Shown: positions 8,794 to 18,681 of the stretch, one piece after another | How the letters are laid out: each line of letters opens with the position of its first letter | Numbering within the stretch: the first letter of the stretch is position 1 | The notes under the pieces: generated by a model | Seen by the model: the letters and a program-made list of their open reading frames with translations, nothing else | Databases searched by the model: none | Told to the model about the DNA's origin: nothing | Made by a program: the position numbers and the translations under genes | Source: Alicyclobacillus sp. SP_1 | Lineage (GTDB): Bacteria; Bacillota; Bacilli; Alicyclobacillales; Alicyclobacillaceae | Length of the DNA stretch: 64,000 bases | Reading direction: 5' to 3' | NCBI RefSeq assembly: GCF_024706985.1 | Contig: NZ_JAMCCX010000009.1 | Span: forward strand, 1-64,000

Positions 8794-11715
8794 ATGAATT
8801 CTAATTACATTGAGGTCAAAGGGGCTAGAGCTCATAATTTAAAGAATATCGATGTGCGCATACCTCGGGATAAATTTGTGGTCATCACCGGATTGAGTGG
8901 CTCAGGAAAATCCTCCTTGGCGTTCGACACTATTTATGCGGAAGGACAGCGACGGTACGTGGAGTCACTGTCCGCCTATGCTCGGCAGTTTCTTGGGCAG
9001 ATGGACAAGCCAGATGTGGATTCCATCGAGGGCCTTTCGCCAGCTATCTCTATCGACCAAAAAACGACCAGTCGAAATCCTAGGTCCACCGTTGGGACTG
9101 TGACAGAAATTTATGACTACTTGCGACTTTTGTTCGCTCGCGTGGGTAGAGCATACTGTCCCAACTGTCACATTCCCATCGAATCGCAGACGATTGAACA
9201 AATGGTCGACCAAGTCATCCAGTTGCCTGAAGGGACTCGGATTCAAGTGTTGGCACCGCTGGTGCGCGGCCGAAAAGGCGAACACGTCAAACTGCTCGAA
9301 GACATCCGCAAACAGGGATTTGTCCGTGTTCGCGTGGATGGTGAAGTGCGGGAAGTGACCGATGACATCCAATTAGAGAAAAACAAAAAGCATGATATTG
9401 CAGTGGTCGTGGACCGAATTGTCATTCGCCCAGATGTTGCGACGAGACTTGCCGATTCACTCGAAACGGCAGTTCGACTTTCCGGGGGCGTGGTGCTGGT
9501 CGATGTCCTTGGAGCAGAGGAGTTGCTGTTCAGTCAAAATCACGCTTGCCCGAATTGTCAGTTCAGTATGGATGAACTTGCACCACGGATGTTTTCTTTT
9601 AACAGTCCGTTTGGGGCCTGCGAGGTGTGTACAGGGCTCGGAGTCAACATGGAAGTGGATGAGGCACTGCTCATCCCCAATCCGACGCTTTCCATTGAAG
9701 AAGGAGCTATTGAGCCGTGGGCTGGCTCGTTTTCAAACTATTATCCGCAGTTGTTGAAAGCGGCGTGTGCTGCGTTCGGCATTGACACCAACGTCCCAGT
9801 TGCAGAACTTCCTCGAGAGTCGCTAGAAAAACTGTTTCGCGGAACAGGGAGTCCGATTCAGTTTGAATATGAGAATGACTTTGGACAAAGGAAGCGAGCT
9901 GAAATTGCCTTTGAAGGCATCGTGCCGAATCTCGCTCGGCGGCATCGTGAAACCGTGTCGGACTCCATTCGAGAATTCATCGAAGGATTTATGAGTGCTA
10001 AGCCTTGTCCTTCTTGTAAAGGGAAACGCTTGAAGAAGGAGTCGTTGGCAGTTCTCATTGGTGGCGCGAGCATTGCCGATGTCACAGACAAATCGGTGGT
10101 CGAAGCGCTCTCTTTCTTTGACAGTCTCGAGTTGACAGAAAAAGAGATGAGTATCGCCCGTCTCGTTCTCAAAGAAATTGAGTCGCGTCTCGGCTTTTTG
10201 CGCGACGTCGGGCTGGACTATTTGACGTTGTCGCGCGCTGCAGGAACGCTCTCTGGAGGGGAAGCGCAGCGCATCCGCTTGGCAACGCAACTCGGCTCCA
10301 GTTTGATGGGGGTCCTCTACATTCTCGACGAACCGAGCATCGGTTTGCACCAGCGAGACAATGCGCGGCTTATTCGAACTTTGGAACATATGCGCGACCT
10401 CGGGAACACATTGATCGTCGTCGAGCATGACGAAGACACCATGCTGTCGGCAGACTACATTATTGACATGGGCGTCGGAGCGGGTGTACACGGCGGGGAA
10501 GTCGTGGCGGCTGGAACACCGGCAGAAATTCAAAGAGATGAACATTCCATCACTGGGAACTATCTCTCGGGGAAAAAGTTTATTCCTGTTCCCGAAAAGC
10601 GAAGAATGCCCGACAATCGCTGGCTAGAGGTTCGTCAGGCTCGGGAAAATAATTTGAAGGGCATTAACGTCCGTATTCCACTCGGCGTGTTCAACTGTGT
10701 CACGGGGGTTTCCGGGTCGGGAAAGTCGACGTTGGTGAACGAGATTATCTACAAAGCACTGGCGAGAGACTTGAACCGCGCGCGTATTCGACCGGGTGCT
10801 CACCAGAAAATCGATGGACTCGAACATTTGGACAAAGTCATCGACATCGACCAGTCACCCATTGGTCGGACCCCGCGTTCTAACCCAGCCACGTATACTG
10901 GCGTCTTTGACGACATCCGCGACTTATTTGCAGCCACCAACGAAGCGAAGATGCGCGGTTACAAAAAAGGACGATTTTCCTTCAATGTGCGCGGCGGACG
11001 ATGTGAGGCGTGCAAAGGAGACGGCATTATAAAAATAGAAATGCATTTCCTCCCCGATGTATACGTCCCTTGCGAAGTTTGCAAAGGCAAACGATATAAT
11101 CGCGAGACATTGGAAGTGCACTACAAAGGCAAAAACATTGCCGATGTCTTAGATATGACGGTGGAAGACGCGGTGACTTTCTTTGAGAACATTCCCCGCA
11201 TTGTGCGGAAGATGCAGACCTTGCACGATGTGGGGCTCGACTATATGAAACTCGGCCAGCCAGCAACCACGATGTCGGGGGGAGAGGCGCAGCGCGTGAA
11301 ACTCGCTTCCGAATTGTATCGCCGCAGCACAGGCCGGACGCTGTATATCTTGGATGAACCGACGACTGGACTGCATGTAGCAGATATTGAGCGGCTGCTT
11401 TTGGTGCTACACAGATTGGTGGATAGTGGAGACACTGTGCTTGTCATTGAGCACAATCTGGATGTCATCAAAACGGCCGATTACCTGATTGATCTCGGTC
11501 CAGAAGGCGGTGACCGGGGTGGCCAGTTGGTCGCCACAGGGACTCCGGAAGAATTGTGTCGCGTGTCGAAATCGTACACGGGTCAATTTTTGGCACCGAT
11601 TCTGGAGAGAGGTATTCGACTCAGCAGGGGGGAAACGCAGTTTCCAAGAGCTGACCGGGTCGCAGAGAGCAGAGGGGCAGAAGAGACTCCCGACCGACCA
11701 CAGGTGCGTGTATGA
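8794..11715 (+). CDS. uvrA: UvrABC excinuclease subunit A
   Basis: The protein is 973 aa from ATG 8794, chosen because AAAAGGAGCG precedes it; an ATG at 8737 overlapping the uvrB stop has no ribosome binding site. Two ABC modules are present: Walker A GLSGSGKS (residues 33-40) with signature [12 protein letters not shown], and GVSGSGKST with [12 protein letters not shown]. Zinc-binding cysteines are in the N-terminal half (CPNC pairs), in CPSCKGKRL and in CEACKGDG / [10 protein letters not shown]. The protein scans DNA for bulky lesions with UvrB. The last ~35 residues are a poorly conserved charged tail ([15 protein letters not shown]), which makes it slightly longer than most UvrA proteins. 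Confidence 0.97.
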   Translation: MNSNYIEVKGARAHNLKNIDVRIPRDKFVVITGLSGSGKSSLAFDTIYAEGQRRYVESLSAYARQFLGQMDKPDVDSIEGLSPAISIDQKTTSRNPRSTVGTVTEIYDYLRLLFARVGRAYCPNCHIPIESQTIEQMVDQVIQLPEGTRIQVLAPLVRGRKGEHVKLLEDIRKQGFVRVRVDGEVREVTDDIQLEKNKKHDIAVVVDRIVIRPDVATRLADSLETAVRLSGGVVLVDVLGAEELLFSQNHACPNCQFSMDELAPRMFSFNSPFGACEVCTGLGVNMEVDEALLIPNPTLSIEEGAIEPWAGSFSNYYPQLLKAACAAFGIDTNVPVAELPRESLEKLFRGTGSPIQFEYENDFGQRKRAEIAFEGIVPNLARRHRETVSDSIREFIEGFMSAKPCPSCKGKRLKKESLAVLIGGASIADVTDKSVVEALSFFDSLELTEKEMSIARLVLKEIESRLGFLRDVGLDYLTLSRAAGTLSGGEAQRIRLATQLGSSLMGVLYILDEPSIGLHQRDNARLIRTLEHMRDLGNTLIVVEHDEDTMLSADYIIDMGVGAGVHGGEVVAAGTPAEIQRDEHSITGNYLSGKKFIPVPEKRRMPDNRWLEVRQARENNLKGINVRIPLGVFNCVTGVSGSGKSTLVNEIIYKALARDLNRARIRPGAHQKIDGLEHLDKVIDIDQSPIGRTPRSNPATYTGVFDDIRDLFAATNEAKMRGYKKGRFSFNVRGGRCEACKGDGIIKIEMHFLPDVYVPCEVCKGKRYNRETLEVHYKGKNIADVLDMTVEDAVTFFENIPRIVRKMQTLHDVGLDYMKLGQPATTMSGGEAQRVKLASELYRRSTGRTLYILDEPTTGLHVADIERLLLVLHRLVDSGDTVLVIEHNLDVIKTADYLIDLGPEGGDRGGQLVATGTPEELCRVSKSYTGQFLAPILERGIRLSRGETQFPRADRVAESRGAEETPDRPQVRV

Positions 11716-11770
11716 GTCTGACGTACGATGACTACTGGTGAGAACACGTCAAGTTTAGGGGGAGCGTCCA

Positions 11771-12775
11771 TTGGGAGCACAGCATGGCGTGACAGTTCGA
11801 GAGTTGGTTTCCGGACTGGGACTGCATGTATTTACGCCCCAGGCTAATTTAGACCGAGTGATTCGCAGTGTGGACATCAATCGTCCAGGTTTGGCCCTCG
11901 CTGGTTATTTACGGTATCATCCAGCCGAAAGAGTTCAGCTTCTTGGGCGAACGGAACTGTCTTTTCTTGAAGGGATGAACCCGCGCGAACAGGCTCTTCG
12001 CGTCTTTGCGTTTTGTGCCTATGAAGAGACGCCCTGCGTCATCATTACGCGAGGGGATATTCCTCCAGAGACTTTGTTGTCCGAAGCGACTCGGCGCGGT
12101 CTACCTGTCCTCGGCACAGCGATGGTCACCACACGAGGTGCCGCGACCCTCTCGAATTTTCTGGAAGAGCGGTTGGCGCCAGAGACTTTGGTCCATGGCG
12201 TACTGGTCGATGTGTATGGCATTGGCATTCTCATAACGGGCTCTAGTGGAATCGGCAAAAGTGAGACGGCACTGGAACTTATTAAGCGTGGACACCGTCT
12301 GGTTGCAGATGATGCCGTCGTGATTCGCCAGGTTTCCGACGACACGCTGCTCGGAAGCGCGCCTACGTTACTCCAGCATCTTTTGGAGATTCGCGGACTG
12401 GGCGTTCTCAACGCAATGACGCTGTTTGGCGCGGGAGCGGTTCGGACGCATAAAAAATTGGTTTTGGTCATTCATTTGGAGGCATGGCAAGAGAATAAGG
12501 CATATGACCGTCTAGGAATAGACAACGATTTGATGAAGATTTTGGGGCTTGAGATTCCCTTAGTGACGATACCGGTGCGACCAGGCCGAAATCTAGCCGT
12601 GATTGTCGAAGTTGCGGCTATGAACTTCCGCTTAAAGGGCATGGGTTACGATGCGGCCAAGGCTTTCACAGATGAATTGGCGGAGGCCATTTCCGCGAAT
12701 TCTGTGGATGCGGTGGATTCTTCGAAGGAGCAAAGCCCCCTTTCCAATTCTCAGCACAGCCGTTCCGGTTTCTAA
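11771..12775 (+). CDS. hprK: HPr kinase/phosphorylase
   Basis: The protein is 334 aa from TTG 11771, which has AGGGGGAG 7 nt upstream; GTG 11789 is an alternative start. Domains are an N-terminal HPrK_N part (VRELVSGLGL, GYLRYHPAERVQLLGRTE) and a kinase part with P-loop GSSGIGKSE (157-165), GHRLVADDAVVI, LEIRGLGVLN and PVRPGRNLAVIVEVAA. It phosphorylates and dephosphorylates HPr at its regulatory serine in response to glycolytic intermediates, and so controls CcpA-dependent catabolite repression. The cre-like site at 29661 fits such a system. The usual Bacillus neighbour lgt does not follow. Confidence 0.95.
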   Translation: MGAQHGVTVRELVSGLGLHVFTPQANLDRVIRSVDINRPGLALAGYLRYHPAERVQLLGRTELSFLEGMNPREQALRVFAFCAYEETPCVIITRGDIPPETLLSEATRRGLPVLGTAMVTTRGAATLSNFLEERLAPETLVHGVLVDVYGIGILITGSSGIGKSETALELIKRGHRLVADDAVVIRQVSDDTLLGSAPTLLQHLLEIRGLGVLNAMTLFGAGAVRTHKKLVLVIHLEAWQENKAYDRLGIDNDLMKILGLEIPLVTIPVRPGRNLAVIVEVAAMNFRLKGMGYDAAKAFTDELAEAISANSVDAVDSSKEQSPLSNSQHSRSGF

Positions 12776-12799
12776 AGGCTTGTTTGTGAACGGCTGTGC
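12754..12799. terminator. 12-bp perfect inverted repeat between convergent hprK and argS
   Basis: GCACAGCCGTTC (12754-12765) and GAACGGCTGTGC (12788-12799) are perfect inverted copies separated by 22 nt. The left arm lies inside the last codons of hprK. There is no T-run on either strand, so this is a hairpin that may block transcription from both sides or stabilise both 3' ends. It is not a classical intrinsic terminator. Confidence 0.5.
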
Positions 12800-12826
12800 G
12801 ATGGGATGGCGCTTGCGCTAAACATG

Positions 12827-14527
12827 CTACATGGCTTCTGGAGATTCTACGGCGAGTAGAAAGAGCACTTGGCGAATCACGTTGCGCGTAGCTTCCGTCA
12901 TTGCGAGGCGCCGCTTCTTCGTTGGGGAATCTGCGGTCAAGATGGGATGGTCATGGTAAAAGCGATTGAACGCCTGACAGACGCGAAGCACATAGCGGGC
13001 CAAAATAGAAGGGTCAAAGCCATCTACGGCGCGCTCAAAGGTTTCATTGGCCTCTGCCAGCCAGCGTATGAGTGACCATTCCGTATCTGTGAGAGTGACG
13101 AAATCCTCCAAATTGAGCGGGCCGAGCTTCTCCCCGTTTTTGCGTAGGACGCTACAACAGCGTGCGTGCGTGTACTGGACGTACGGACCGGTTTCTCCGT
13201 CAAAATTGAGGACGTCTTCGTAACGGAAGTCGACGTCGTGCACACGATACGTCTTGAGGTCGTTAAAGATGACGGCGCCCACACCGACTTGGCGGGCCAC
13301 GCGATCTTTGTCTTCGAGGTCTGGATTTTTGGTGTCAATGATGGCCCGGGCCTCCTGAACAGCCCGTTCCAGAACCTCTTCCAAGTACACGACCTTGCCT
13401 CGCCGAGTGGAGAGTCGCTCGCCATTATACTTCATCATTCCAAATGAGACGTGGGTACAGCCTGTGGCCCACGCATCACCCATCAACTCCAAGACTTTGA
13501 ACACTTGCTGAAAGTGCAGAGTCTGCTCGGACCCGACCACGTATAGGAGCTTGGTTGCGCCGAGGATGTCGTGTCGATATTTGGCAGCTGCCAAATCGCG
13601 CGTGGCATAGATGGTCGCGCCGTCCGACTTGCGGATGATGCACGGGGGCATGTCCCACGCACTTAAGTCAACGACTTCTGCGCCATCGCTCTCCACCAAT
13701 AGGCCCTTGCTGCGCAACTCGTCGACGACGGCGGCCATTTTGTCGTTGTAGAAACTTTCGCCCAAATAGTGGTCGAAGCTTACGCCGAGAAGTTGGTAAG
13801 TCTGTGCAAAGCCTTTGAGGCTCTCCTCGATGAACCATTTCCACAGGCGAACCGCTTCTTCGTCTCCGTCTTCCAACTTTTTAAACCACATTCTCGCTTC
13901 CTCATCTAATTCCGGATGAGATTGTGCTTCTTGGTGAAAGCGGACGTAGAGTGCAAAAAGCTCGCGCACCGGATTAGCTCGGACGGTTGCTTCGTCCCCC
14001 CATTTGAGGTAAGCGACAATATTTTTGCCAAATTGCGTGCCCCAGTCGCCCAGATGGTTGATGCCGACTGGCCGATACCCGTCTGCTTTGAGCATGCGGT
14101 GCAGTGCCTCTCCGATGATGGTTGAACGCAGATGACCTACCCCGAAAGGTTTGGCGATGTTCGGCGACGAGTAGTCGATGGCGACGATCTCACCTGTCCC
14201 GCGCCGGTTGCTCAAGACCTGTTCGATGTCTGTTTGCGCAGTTTCTAAAAGTTCCTTTGCAAATTGCGGACGATGTATGCGAATATTTACAAAACCACCG
14301 GTTGCGACTGCTTCCGCAAACAACCCGCTTTGCTCGATACGGAGCGCTAGGGTCTCAGCTATCTGCTGCGGACTTTGACGGAGGTGTCTCGCGAAGCGGA
14401 AGCAAGGAAGTGCCAAATCACCGAGATCGCGATTGGGGGGATATTCAATCCAAGTTTCACAGTCGGCGACGCTTACATTCGTCGCTTCTGCTACAATAGT
14501 TGCAAGTTGATGCTTGACGCTCTGCAA
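12827..14527 (-). CDS. argS: Arginyl-tRNA synthetase
   Basis: The protein is 566 aa, class I. The start is TTG 14527, placed 6 nt after AAGGAGGA; another TTG at 14533 touches the Shine-Dalgarno sequence and is less likely. It has an N-terminal Arg_N domain (ETWIEYPPNRDLGDLALPCF), the HIGH region YSSPNIAKPFGVGHLRST, LGDWGTQFGK, and the C-terminal DALR anticodon-binding domain (LARYVLRVCQAFNRFYHDH). It charges tRNA-Arg. It is transcribed away from the TPR gene, from an extended -10 promoter. Confidence 0.96.
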   Translation of the reverse strand: MQSVKHQLATIVAEATNVSVADCETWIEYPPNRDLGDLALPCFRFARHLRQSPQQIAETLALRIEQSGLFAEAVATGGFVNIRIHRPQFAKELLETAQTDIEQVLSNRRGTGEIVAIDYSSPNIAKPFGVGHLRSTIIGEALHRMLKADGYRPVGINHLGDWGTQFGKNIVAYLKWGDEATVRANPVRELFALYVRFHQEAQSHPELDEEARMWFKKLEDGDEEAVRLWKWFIEESLKGFAQTYQLLGVSFDHYLGESFYNDKMAAVVDELRSKGLLVESDGAEVVDLSAWDMPPCIIRKSDGATIYATRDLAAAKYRHDILGATKLLYVVGSEQTLHFQQVFKVLELMGDAWATGCTHVSFGMMKYNGERLSTRRGKVVYLEEVLERAVQEARAIIDTKNPDLEDKDRVARQVGVGAVIFNDLKTYRVHDVDFRYEDVLNFDGETGPYVQYTHARCCSVLRKNGEKLGPLNLEDFVTLTDTEWSLIRWLAEANETFERAVDGFDPSILARYVLRVCQAFNRFYHDHPILTADSPTKKRRLAMTEATRNVIRQVLFLLAVESPEAM

Positions 14528-14566
14528 AGACAATCCTCCTTAAATGCCATGAAGTGTATTCCTCAC

Positions 14567-14575
14567 ATTATAGCA
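14567..14575 (-). promoter_or_regulatory. Extended -10 promoter of argS
   Basis: On the minus strand TGCTATAAT (14575 down to 14567) is a consensus -10 with the TGn extension, 34 nt before the argS Shine-Dalgarno region. The -35 is poor: ACAAAC at 17 bp, or CTGACA at 20 bp. Confidence 0.55.
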
Positions 14576-14623
14576 TGGGTTTGGAATACGTTTGTCAGAC
14601 TGTGCCGATGCCTGTCGATTGCC

Positions 14624-14653
14624 TTCAAGTGACAGACAGGAGTGTGCTATACT
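14624..14653 (+). promoter_or_regulatory. Extended -10 promoter of the TPR gene / selB
   Basis: TGCTATACT ending at 14653 is an extended -10. TTCAAG (14624-14629) stands 18 bp upstream as a weak -35. The dyad CCTGTC...GACAGG (14611-14640) overlaps the -35 area and could be a regulatory site, but no known operator was recognised. Confidence 0.45.
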
Positions 14654-14754
14654 TGCGCTGAAGCAACACAAAATTTAACTCTGCCGTGGTAGCGCGTGGC
14701 ACCTGGAGCATTTTGCTCGGGCTGAATTCGCAGGCAACCGGGGGAGGTAGTATT

Positions 14755-16494
14755 ATGGATGTGCCCAAGAAGAACGAGCGGCGTCGCAGATACAATAATG
14801 TCATCCCGATTCATCAGTCTGCTCAGTACTTCCACGAGCGTGGGCTGAAGTATCTTCAAAAAAACGAGTTAGAGAAAGCGTTGCGCGCGTTTCGCAAAAC
14901 CGTAGAATACGAGCCGCGTAACCCCATCAACTACTGCAATCTTGCAGGCGTTTTGTCGGAACTTGGCGATTTTTCGGAATCGAACAAGGTTCTCTTCCAT
15001 GTCTTGCATCATCTCGCCCCCGACATGGCGGAGTGTCAGTTTTATTTGGCGAACAACTATGCGCATCTGGGTGAATACGATTCTGCGGAGGAGCACGTGC
15101 TTCGCTATTTGGATGCAGACCCTGACGGAGAATACGCCATCGAAGCGGAAGAGATGCTGGAACTCCTGCTCGATGAATTCGGTGGCGGAGCAGTTTATCG
15201 ACGTTGGGAGCAAGAGCGATTGGAAGTAGAGCAAGCTGCGGCCAAACAAGATGGTCGGCATTTACTGGAGCAAGGGGAATTTGAGTCTGCAATTGTCTGG
15301 TTGGAGAAATTGATTCGCGACAATCCGGACAATCACGCTGCGAAAAACAACCTGTCCCTGGCCTACTTTTACACAGGTCAGTCTGATAAAGCCATGCGCA
15401 TGTCCGAAAGCGTCTTGGAAACGCAGCCGGACAATCTTCACGCCATTTGCAACTATGCGGTATTTATGAACCACCGCTATGGACGGGAGCGCGCCCTTCC
15501 TTACTTTGAGACCCTACAAAGGGTATTCCCGCTCAACTACGATTTGGCCATGAAGGTCGGAACAACGCTCGGCTTAGCTGGTCTCCACGCCGAAGCGCTG
15601 CAGTATTTCCTCCGGATTGCGCGGATTGTGGTAGATGCCGACGACGCTCTGCGTCACTCCATTGCCGCTGCGGCCGCCAACGCGGGGCGGGCTGATGTGG
15701 CGCGGGTGTGGTGGCGCAAAATGGGTCAGGAAGACGAGATGAAGTCGGTGGCCGACTATTATTTGCGCCTTCTTGATGCAGCGGTAGAGTCAAACGCTCT
15801 TCCGTTGGCGGTCTCCTATCAATACGAACTGCCTTTGCAGATGGAATACGTGGAAATGCGCAGGCGGTTGCAAGAAATGAAAGTCGATGACTGGAAGGCC
15901 GATCCGCTCTTTCGCGCTTCTCTTGCTTGGGGCCTACGGCACGGAAGCGAAGCCACTCGACAGGCCATCATACGTGCCTTGGTTCTCGCGGCAGACGATG
16001 AATCGGTTCAGATGCTCCGCACGTTCTTAAGGGAAACCGTCACGGACAGCAGAACGCAATCGCTGGTTCTCCTTGCTCTCGTGCATCTGCAAGCTCAGGG
16101 TGAAGTGGAAGTTCGCCAGTCTCTCGGCAGTGTCACGGTTCGACTGGATGAAATTCCCGCAGAGGCTGTGCTCGGAATGAACGAAGACTACCAAACTGTA
16201 TGGCATCTGGTCGACGCGTGGTTGTCGGAACATCACCACCACGACTTAGGTCTTGTGGCCTTGCGCACGTGGGTGGTCTATCTTCAAACGAGAGTGTTTT
16301 CTGTTCCAGCCAAGTTCGGAAAACCCGAGATCTGGGCTAGCGGGTTGCTCTATCTCATGATGCGGTACCATCGAATTGCGGTCACGCAGCGAGAATTGGC
16401 AGAAGCATTTCATGTCTCGACGAGTTCTGTGCGCAAAGCTTCTCTAAAACTGGAAGAGACTTTGCTCCAGGATGTCAAGAGGGGACAGGTCTAG
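14755..16494 (+). CDS. Tetratricopeptide repeat protein with C-terminal helix-turn-helix-like segment
   Basis: The protein is 579 aa from ATG 14755, with GGGGGAGG upstream. Residues ~20-310 contain several degenerate TPR units (YFHERGLKYLQKNELEKALR, HLLEQGEFESAIVWLEKLI, NLSLAYFYTGQSDKAMR, YFETLQRVFPLNYDLAMKVG). The middle is helical and unassigned. Near the C-terminus, IAVTQRELAEAFHVSTSSVRK (about residues 540-560) has the spacing of a helix-turn-helix. There is no signal peptide, so the protein is cytoplasmic. selB starts 2 nt after its stop codon, so both are probably co-transcribed. The function is unknown; TPRs suggest protein interactions and the HTH suggests nucleic-acid contact. Confidence 0.75.
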   Translation: MDVPKKNERRRRYNNVIPIHQSAQYFHERGLKYLQKNELEKALRAFRKTVEYEPRNPINYCNLAGVLSELGDFSESNKVLFHVLHHLAPDMAECQFYLANNYAHLGEYDSAEEHVLRYLDADPDGEYAIEAEEMLELLLDEFGGGAVYRRWEQERLEVEQAAAKQDGRHLLEQGEFESAIVWLEKLIRDNPDNHAAKNNLSLAYFYTGQSDKAMRMSESVLETQPDNLHAICNYAVFMNHRYGRERALPYFETLQRVFPLNYDLAMKVGTTLGLAGLHAEALQYFLRIARIVVDADDALRHSIAAAAANAGRADVARVWWRKMGQEDEMKSVADYYLRLLDAAVESNALPLAVSYQYELPLQMEYVEMRRRLQEMKVDDWKADPLFRASLAWGLRHGSEATRQAIIRALVLAADDESVQMLRTFLRETVTDSRTQSLVLLALVHLQAQGEVEVRQSLGSVTVRLDEIPAEAVLGMNEDYQTVWHLVDAWLSEHHHHDLGLVALRTWVVYLQTRVFSVPAKFGKPEIWASGLLYLMMRYHRIAVTQRELAEAFHVSTSSVRKASLKLEETLLQDVKRGQV

Positions 16495-16495
16495 A

Positions 16496-18436
16496 ATGCC
16501 GGAAGAAAAAGCTCATCCAGGTTTCGTGGTCCTTGGGACTGCGGGACACGTTGACCACGGGAAGACTGCTCTCGTGCGGGTTTTGACCGGAAAGAACACG
16601 GACGCATTGAAGGAAGAGATGGAGCGCGGTATCTCCATTGACATTGATTTTGCACCGTTGGCATTGCCGAGTGGCACCCTGCTCGGCCTCGTTGACGTTC
16701 CCGGCCACGAGAGATTTGTGCGCAACATGCTGGCGGGTGCGGCGGGCATGGATGCCGCACTGTTGGTGATTGATATCAACGAAGGCATGAAACCTCAGAC
16801 CTACGAACATCTGCGAATTCTCGAGCTCTTAGGCGTGCGGGCCGGGGTGGTCGTCCTGACCAAGGTGGATTTAGCCGAAGAGGACTGGAGCGACGTTAGC
16901 GAGGAAGTCATTCGCGAAGCCCTTGCAGAGACGGCCTTTGCGGCGGCGCCAGTGGTGCGAGTGAGTAGTCGGACGGGCACTGGCATTGCCGAATTACTGG
17001 CCACGTTGGATGCACTCGCACCATCATGGATGCGGCGGGATCGGACAGGTGCATTTCGACTTCCGGTGGACAAAGTGTTCTCTGTTCCGGGATTTGGGAC
17101 GGTCGTCAGTGGTACCGTGTGGCGCGGCACCGTGAGCGTTGGTGATGTACTCGAGCAGCTTCCGTCGAAGAGGCCCGTCCGTGTGCGCGGCATTCAAGTT
17201 CATGGGACAAGTTCAAACCAAGCAGCCGCGGGGCAACGTGCTGCTCTAAACTTGACAGGCGTGGAGAAGAGCGACATTCATCGCGGAGATACGGTAGCTA
17301 CGCCGAACACGCTCTCAGTTTCGCGCCTGCTCGACGTCCAGTTGACGGCGTTGCCGGACTTGTCTCAGCCCGTGGAACATCGCTCCACGGTCCACGTTCA
17401 TCTTGCGACAGGGGAAGTGGTCGGGCGCGTCCTCTTGCTGAGTGGAACAGAACTTGTACCTGGCGAGAGCGGGTATGCGCAACTGTTGCTTGATAAGCCC
17501 TTGGTCGTTGCATCTGGCGATCACTTTGTGGTGCGAGGACATTCTCCGCTCACGACCATCGGCGGTGGACACGTGGTCGTACCTACGGCTCAGCGCTTGC
17601 ACAGACGCAACCGAAGTCACATTGTCGAGCGACTGGCCGAGCAAGACGGGCGGGGCCCGTCAGGCGCACTGATGATGGCTGCCAGAGAAGGCATGCGATT
17701 GACTGTTTCGGCGGTTGCTAGCGCGCTCAGCAAGACCAACGCAGAGGCGAACGAGTGGCTCAAATCCCTGGAGCATGCGGGCGATATACAAGCGCTTGCC
17801 AGCGGCTGGTTTGCTGCTTCTTACCTCCATCAATCGATGGCAGATTTGAGACAGAGACTTCAGCTGTTGCACGAGCAGCATCGGTTGGTCGAATGGGTCG
17901 CGAAGTCCACGTTGATGTCCCTCTATTCGGTGGAGCATTCCGAGATGAACGGGCGCGATATCGAGATGCTACTCGAACGGGCCGTCACGGCCGGATGGCT
18001 ACTCGTGGCATCCGGCAGCGTCAAGCTCCGGGACTGGACGGTGCAACTCACCGAGGAAGAAGCTGCTATCTATGAGCAACTGTTGGCGCGACTGACAAAC
18101 TCAGGTCTCGAGGCTCCAACAACGGACGCCTTGTGTGCCGAATTTCCGAAGCGCGATCGCGTTGCCAAATCTCTTCTCTCTCTCGCGAAGAGTCGCGGGG
18201 AGTTAGTGGAAGTCCAATCGGGCTGGATGTGGGCGCGACCTGCTTATGAATTCGCGGTGGCGGCGGTCCGCCAGTGTGGGCAGGGCGGCCAGGCATTTAC
18301 GGTGGCGCAGGTGCGCGATGCACTACAAACGAGCCGCAAGCAAGCGGTAGCACTCCTGGAATACCTTGATGGCATGGGTGAGACCGTGCGAAAAGGGGAT
18401 GTTCGCTATCTTTACGCGAATGTCACAAATTCTTAA
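16496..18436 (+). CDS. selB: Selenocysteine-specific translation elongation factor SelB
   Basis: The protein is 646 aa from ATG 16496, with AGAGGGGACA upstream. The G domain has GHVDHGKT (17-24), the SelB-type switch I ERGISIDIDFAPL, DVPGHERF and TKVDLAEE. EF-Tu-like domains II and III follow (FSVPGFGTVVSGTVWRGTVS). The C-terminal third, about residues 400-646, is a series of winged-helix segments that in SelB bind the SECIS hairpin. It delivers Sec-tRNA to UGA codons. selA, selD and selC are not in this window, so whether the organism uses selenocysteine cannot be judged here. EF-Tu is excluded by the WH tail. Confidence 0.9.
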   Translation: MPEEKAHPGFVVLGTAGHVDHGKTALVRVLTGKNTDALKEEMERGISIDIDFAPLALPSGTLLGLVDVPGHERFVRNMLAGAAGMDAALLVIDINEGMKPQTYEHLRILELLGVRAGVVVLTKVDLAEEDWSDVSEEVIREALAETAFAAAPVVRVSSRTGTGIAELLATLDALAPSWMRRDRTGAFRLPVDKVFSVPGFGTVVSGTVWRGTVSVGDVLEQLPSKRPVRVRGIQVHGTSSNQAAAGQRAALNLTGVEKSDIHRGDTVATPNTLSVSRLLDVQLTALPDLSQPVEHRSTVHVHLATGEVVGRVLLLSGTELVPGESGYAQLLLDKPLVVASGDHFVVRGHSPLTTIGGGHVVVPTAQRLHRRNRSHIVERLAEQDGRGPSGALMMAAREGMRLTVSAVASALSKTNAEANEWLKSLEHAGDIQALASGWFAASYLHQSMADLRQRLQLLHEQHRLVEWVAKSTLMSLYSVEHSEMNGRDIEMLLERAVTAGWLLVASGSVKLRDWTVQLTEEEAAIYEQLLARLTNSGLEAPTTDALCAEFPKRDRVAKSLLSLAKSRGELVEVQSGWMWARPAYEFAVAAVRQCGQGGQAFTVAQVRDALQTSRKQAVALLEYLDGMGETVRKGDVRYLYANVTNS

Positions 18437-18514
18437 AGCCTGTGTAATACGGGTGAAACATGCATGTCGTAGGATACAGATGTAGCACATTTGACCCCCT
18501 TTTATATAACCTTA

Positions 18515-18545
18515 CGGCGCCTCTTGATGGGCGCCGGCTTTTTTT
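18515..18545 (+). terminator. Intrinsic terminator after selB
   Basis: CGGCGCC (18515-18521) pairs with GGCGCCG (18530-18536) across an 8-nt loop and is followed by GC and seven T residues. It lies about 80 bp after the selB stop codon. Confidence 0.9.
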
Positions 18546-18597
18546 GTGGCGGGCAATGCGAGAAAACGGTCGTGTGCGGGCGAACCTTGGCATTCGT

Positions 18598-18627
18598 TTG
18601 TTGGACGTTTTGAGGCCATGGTATCCT
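18598..18627 (+). promoter_or_regulatory. Extended -10 promoter of the rapZ operon
   Basis: TTGTTG (18598-18603) is followed after 18 bp by TATCCT (18622-18627), which carries a TGG extension. It sits between the selB terminator and rapZ. Confidence 0.5.
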
Positions 18628-18681
18628 AAAGCATAGAGCTTGACAGGGAACGAGTTTGTTTGGTCTGAAAGGAGGATGGCG

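Noticed and set aside
9823-10545. 240-aa frame opposite uvrA
   Set aside because: Antisense shadow of a strongly conserved gene, with no start signal and no recognisable domain.
18437-18640. tRNA-Sec (selC) gene next to selB
   Set aside because: No cloverleaf could be folded; only a terminator and the rapZ promoter are visible.
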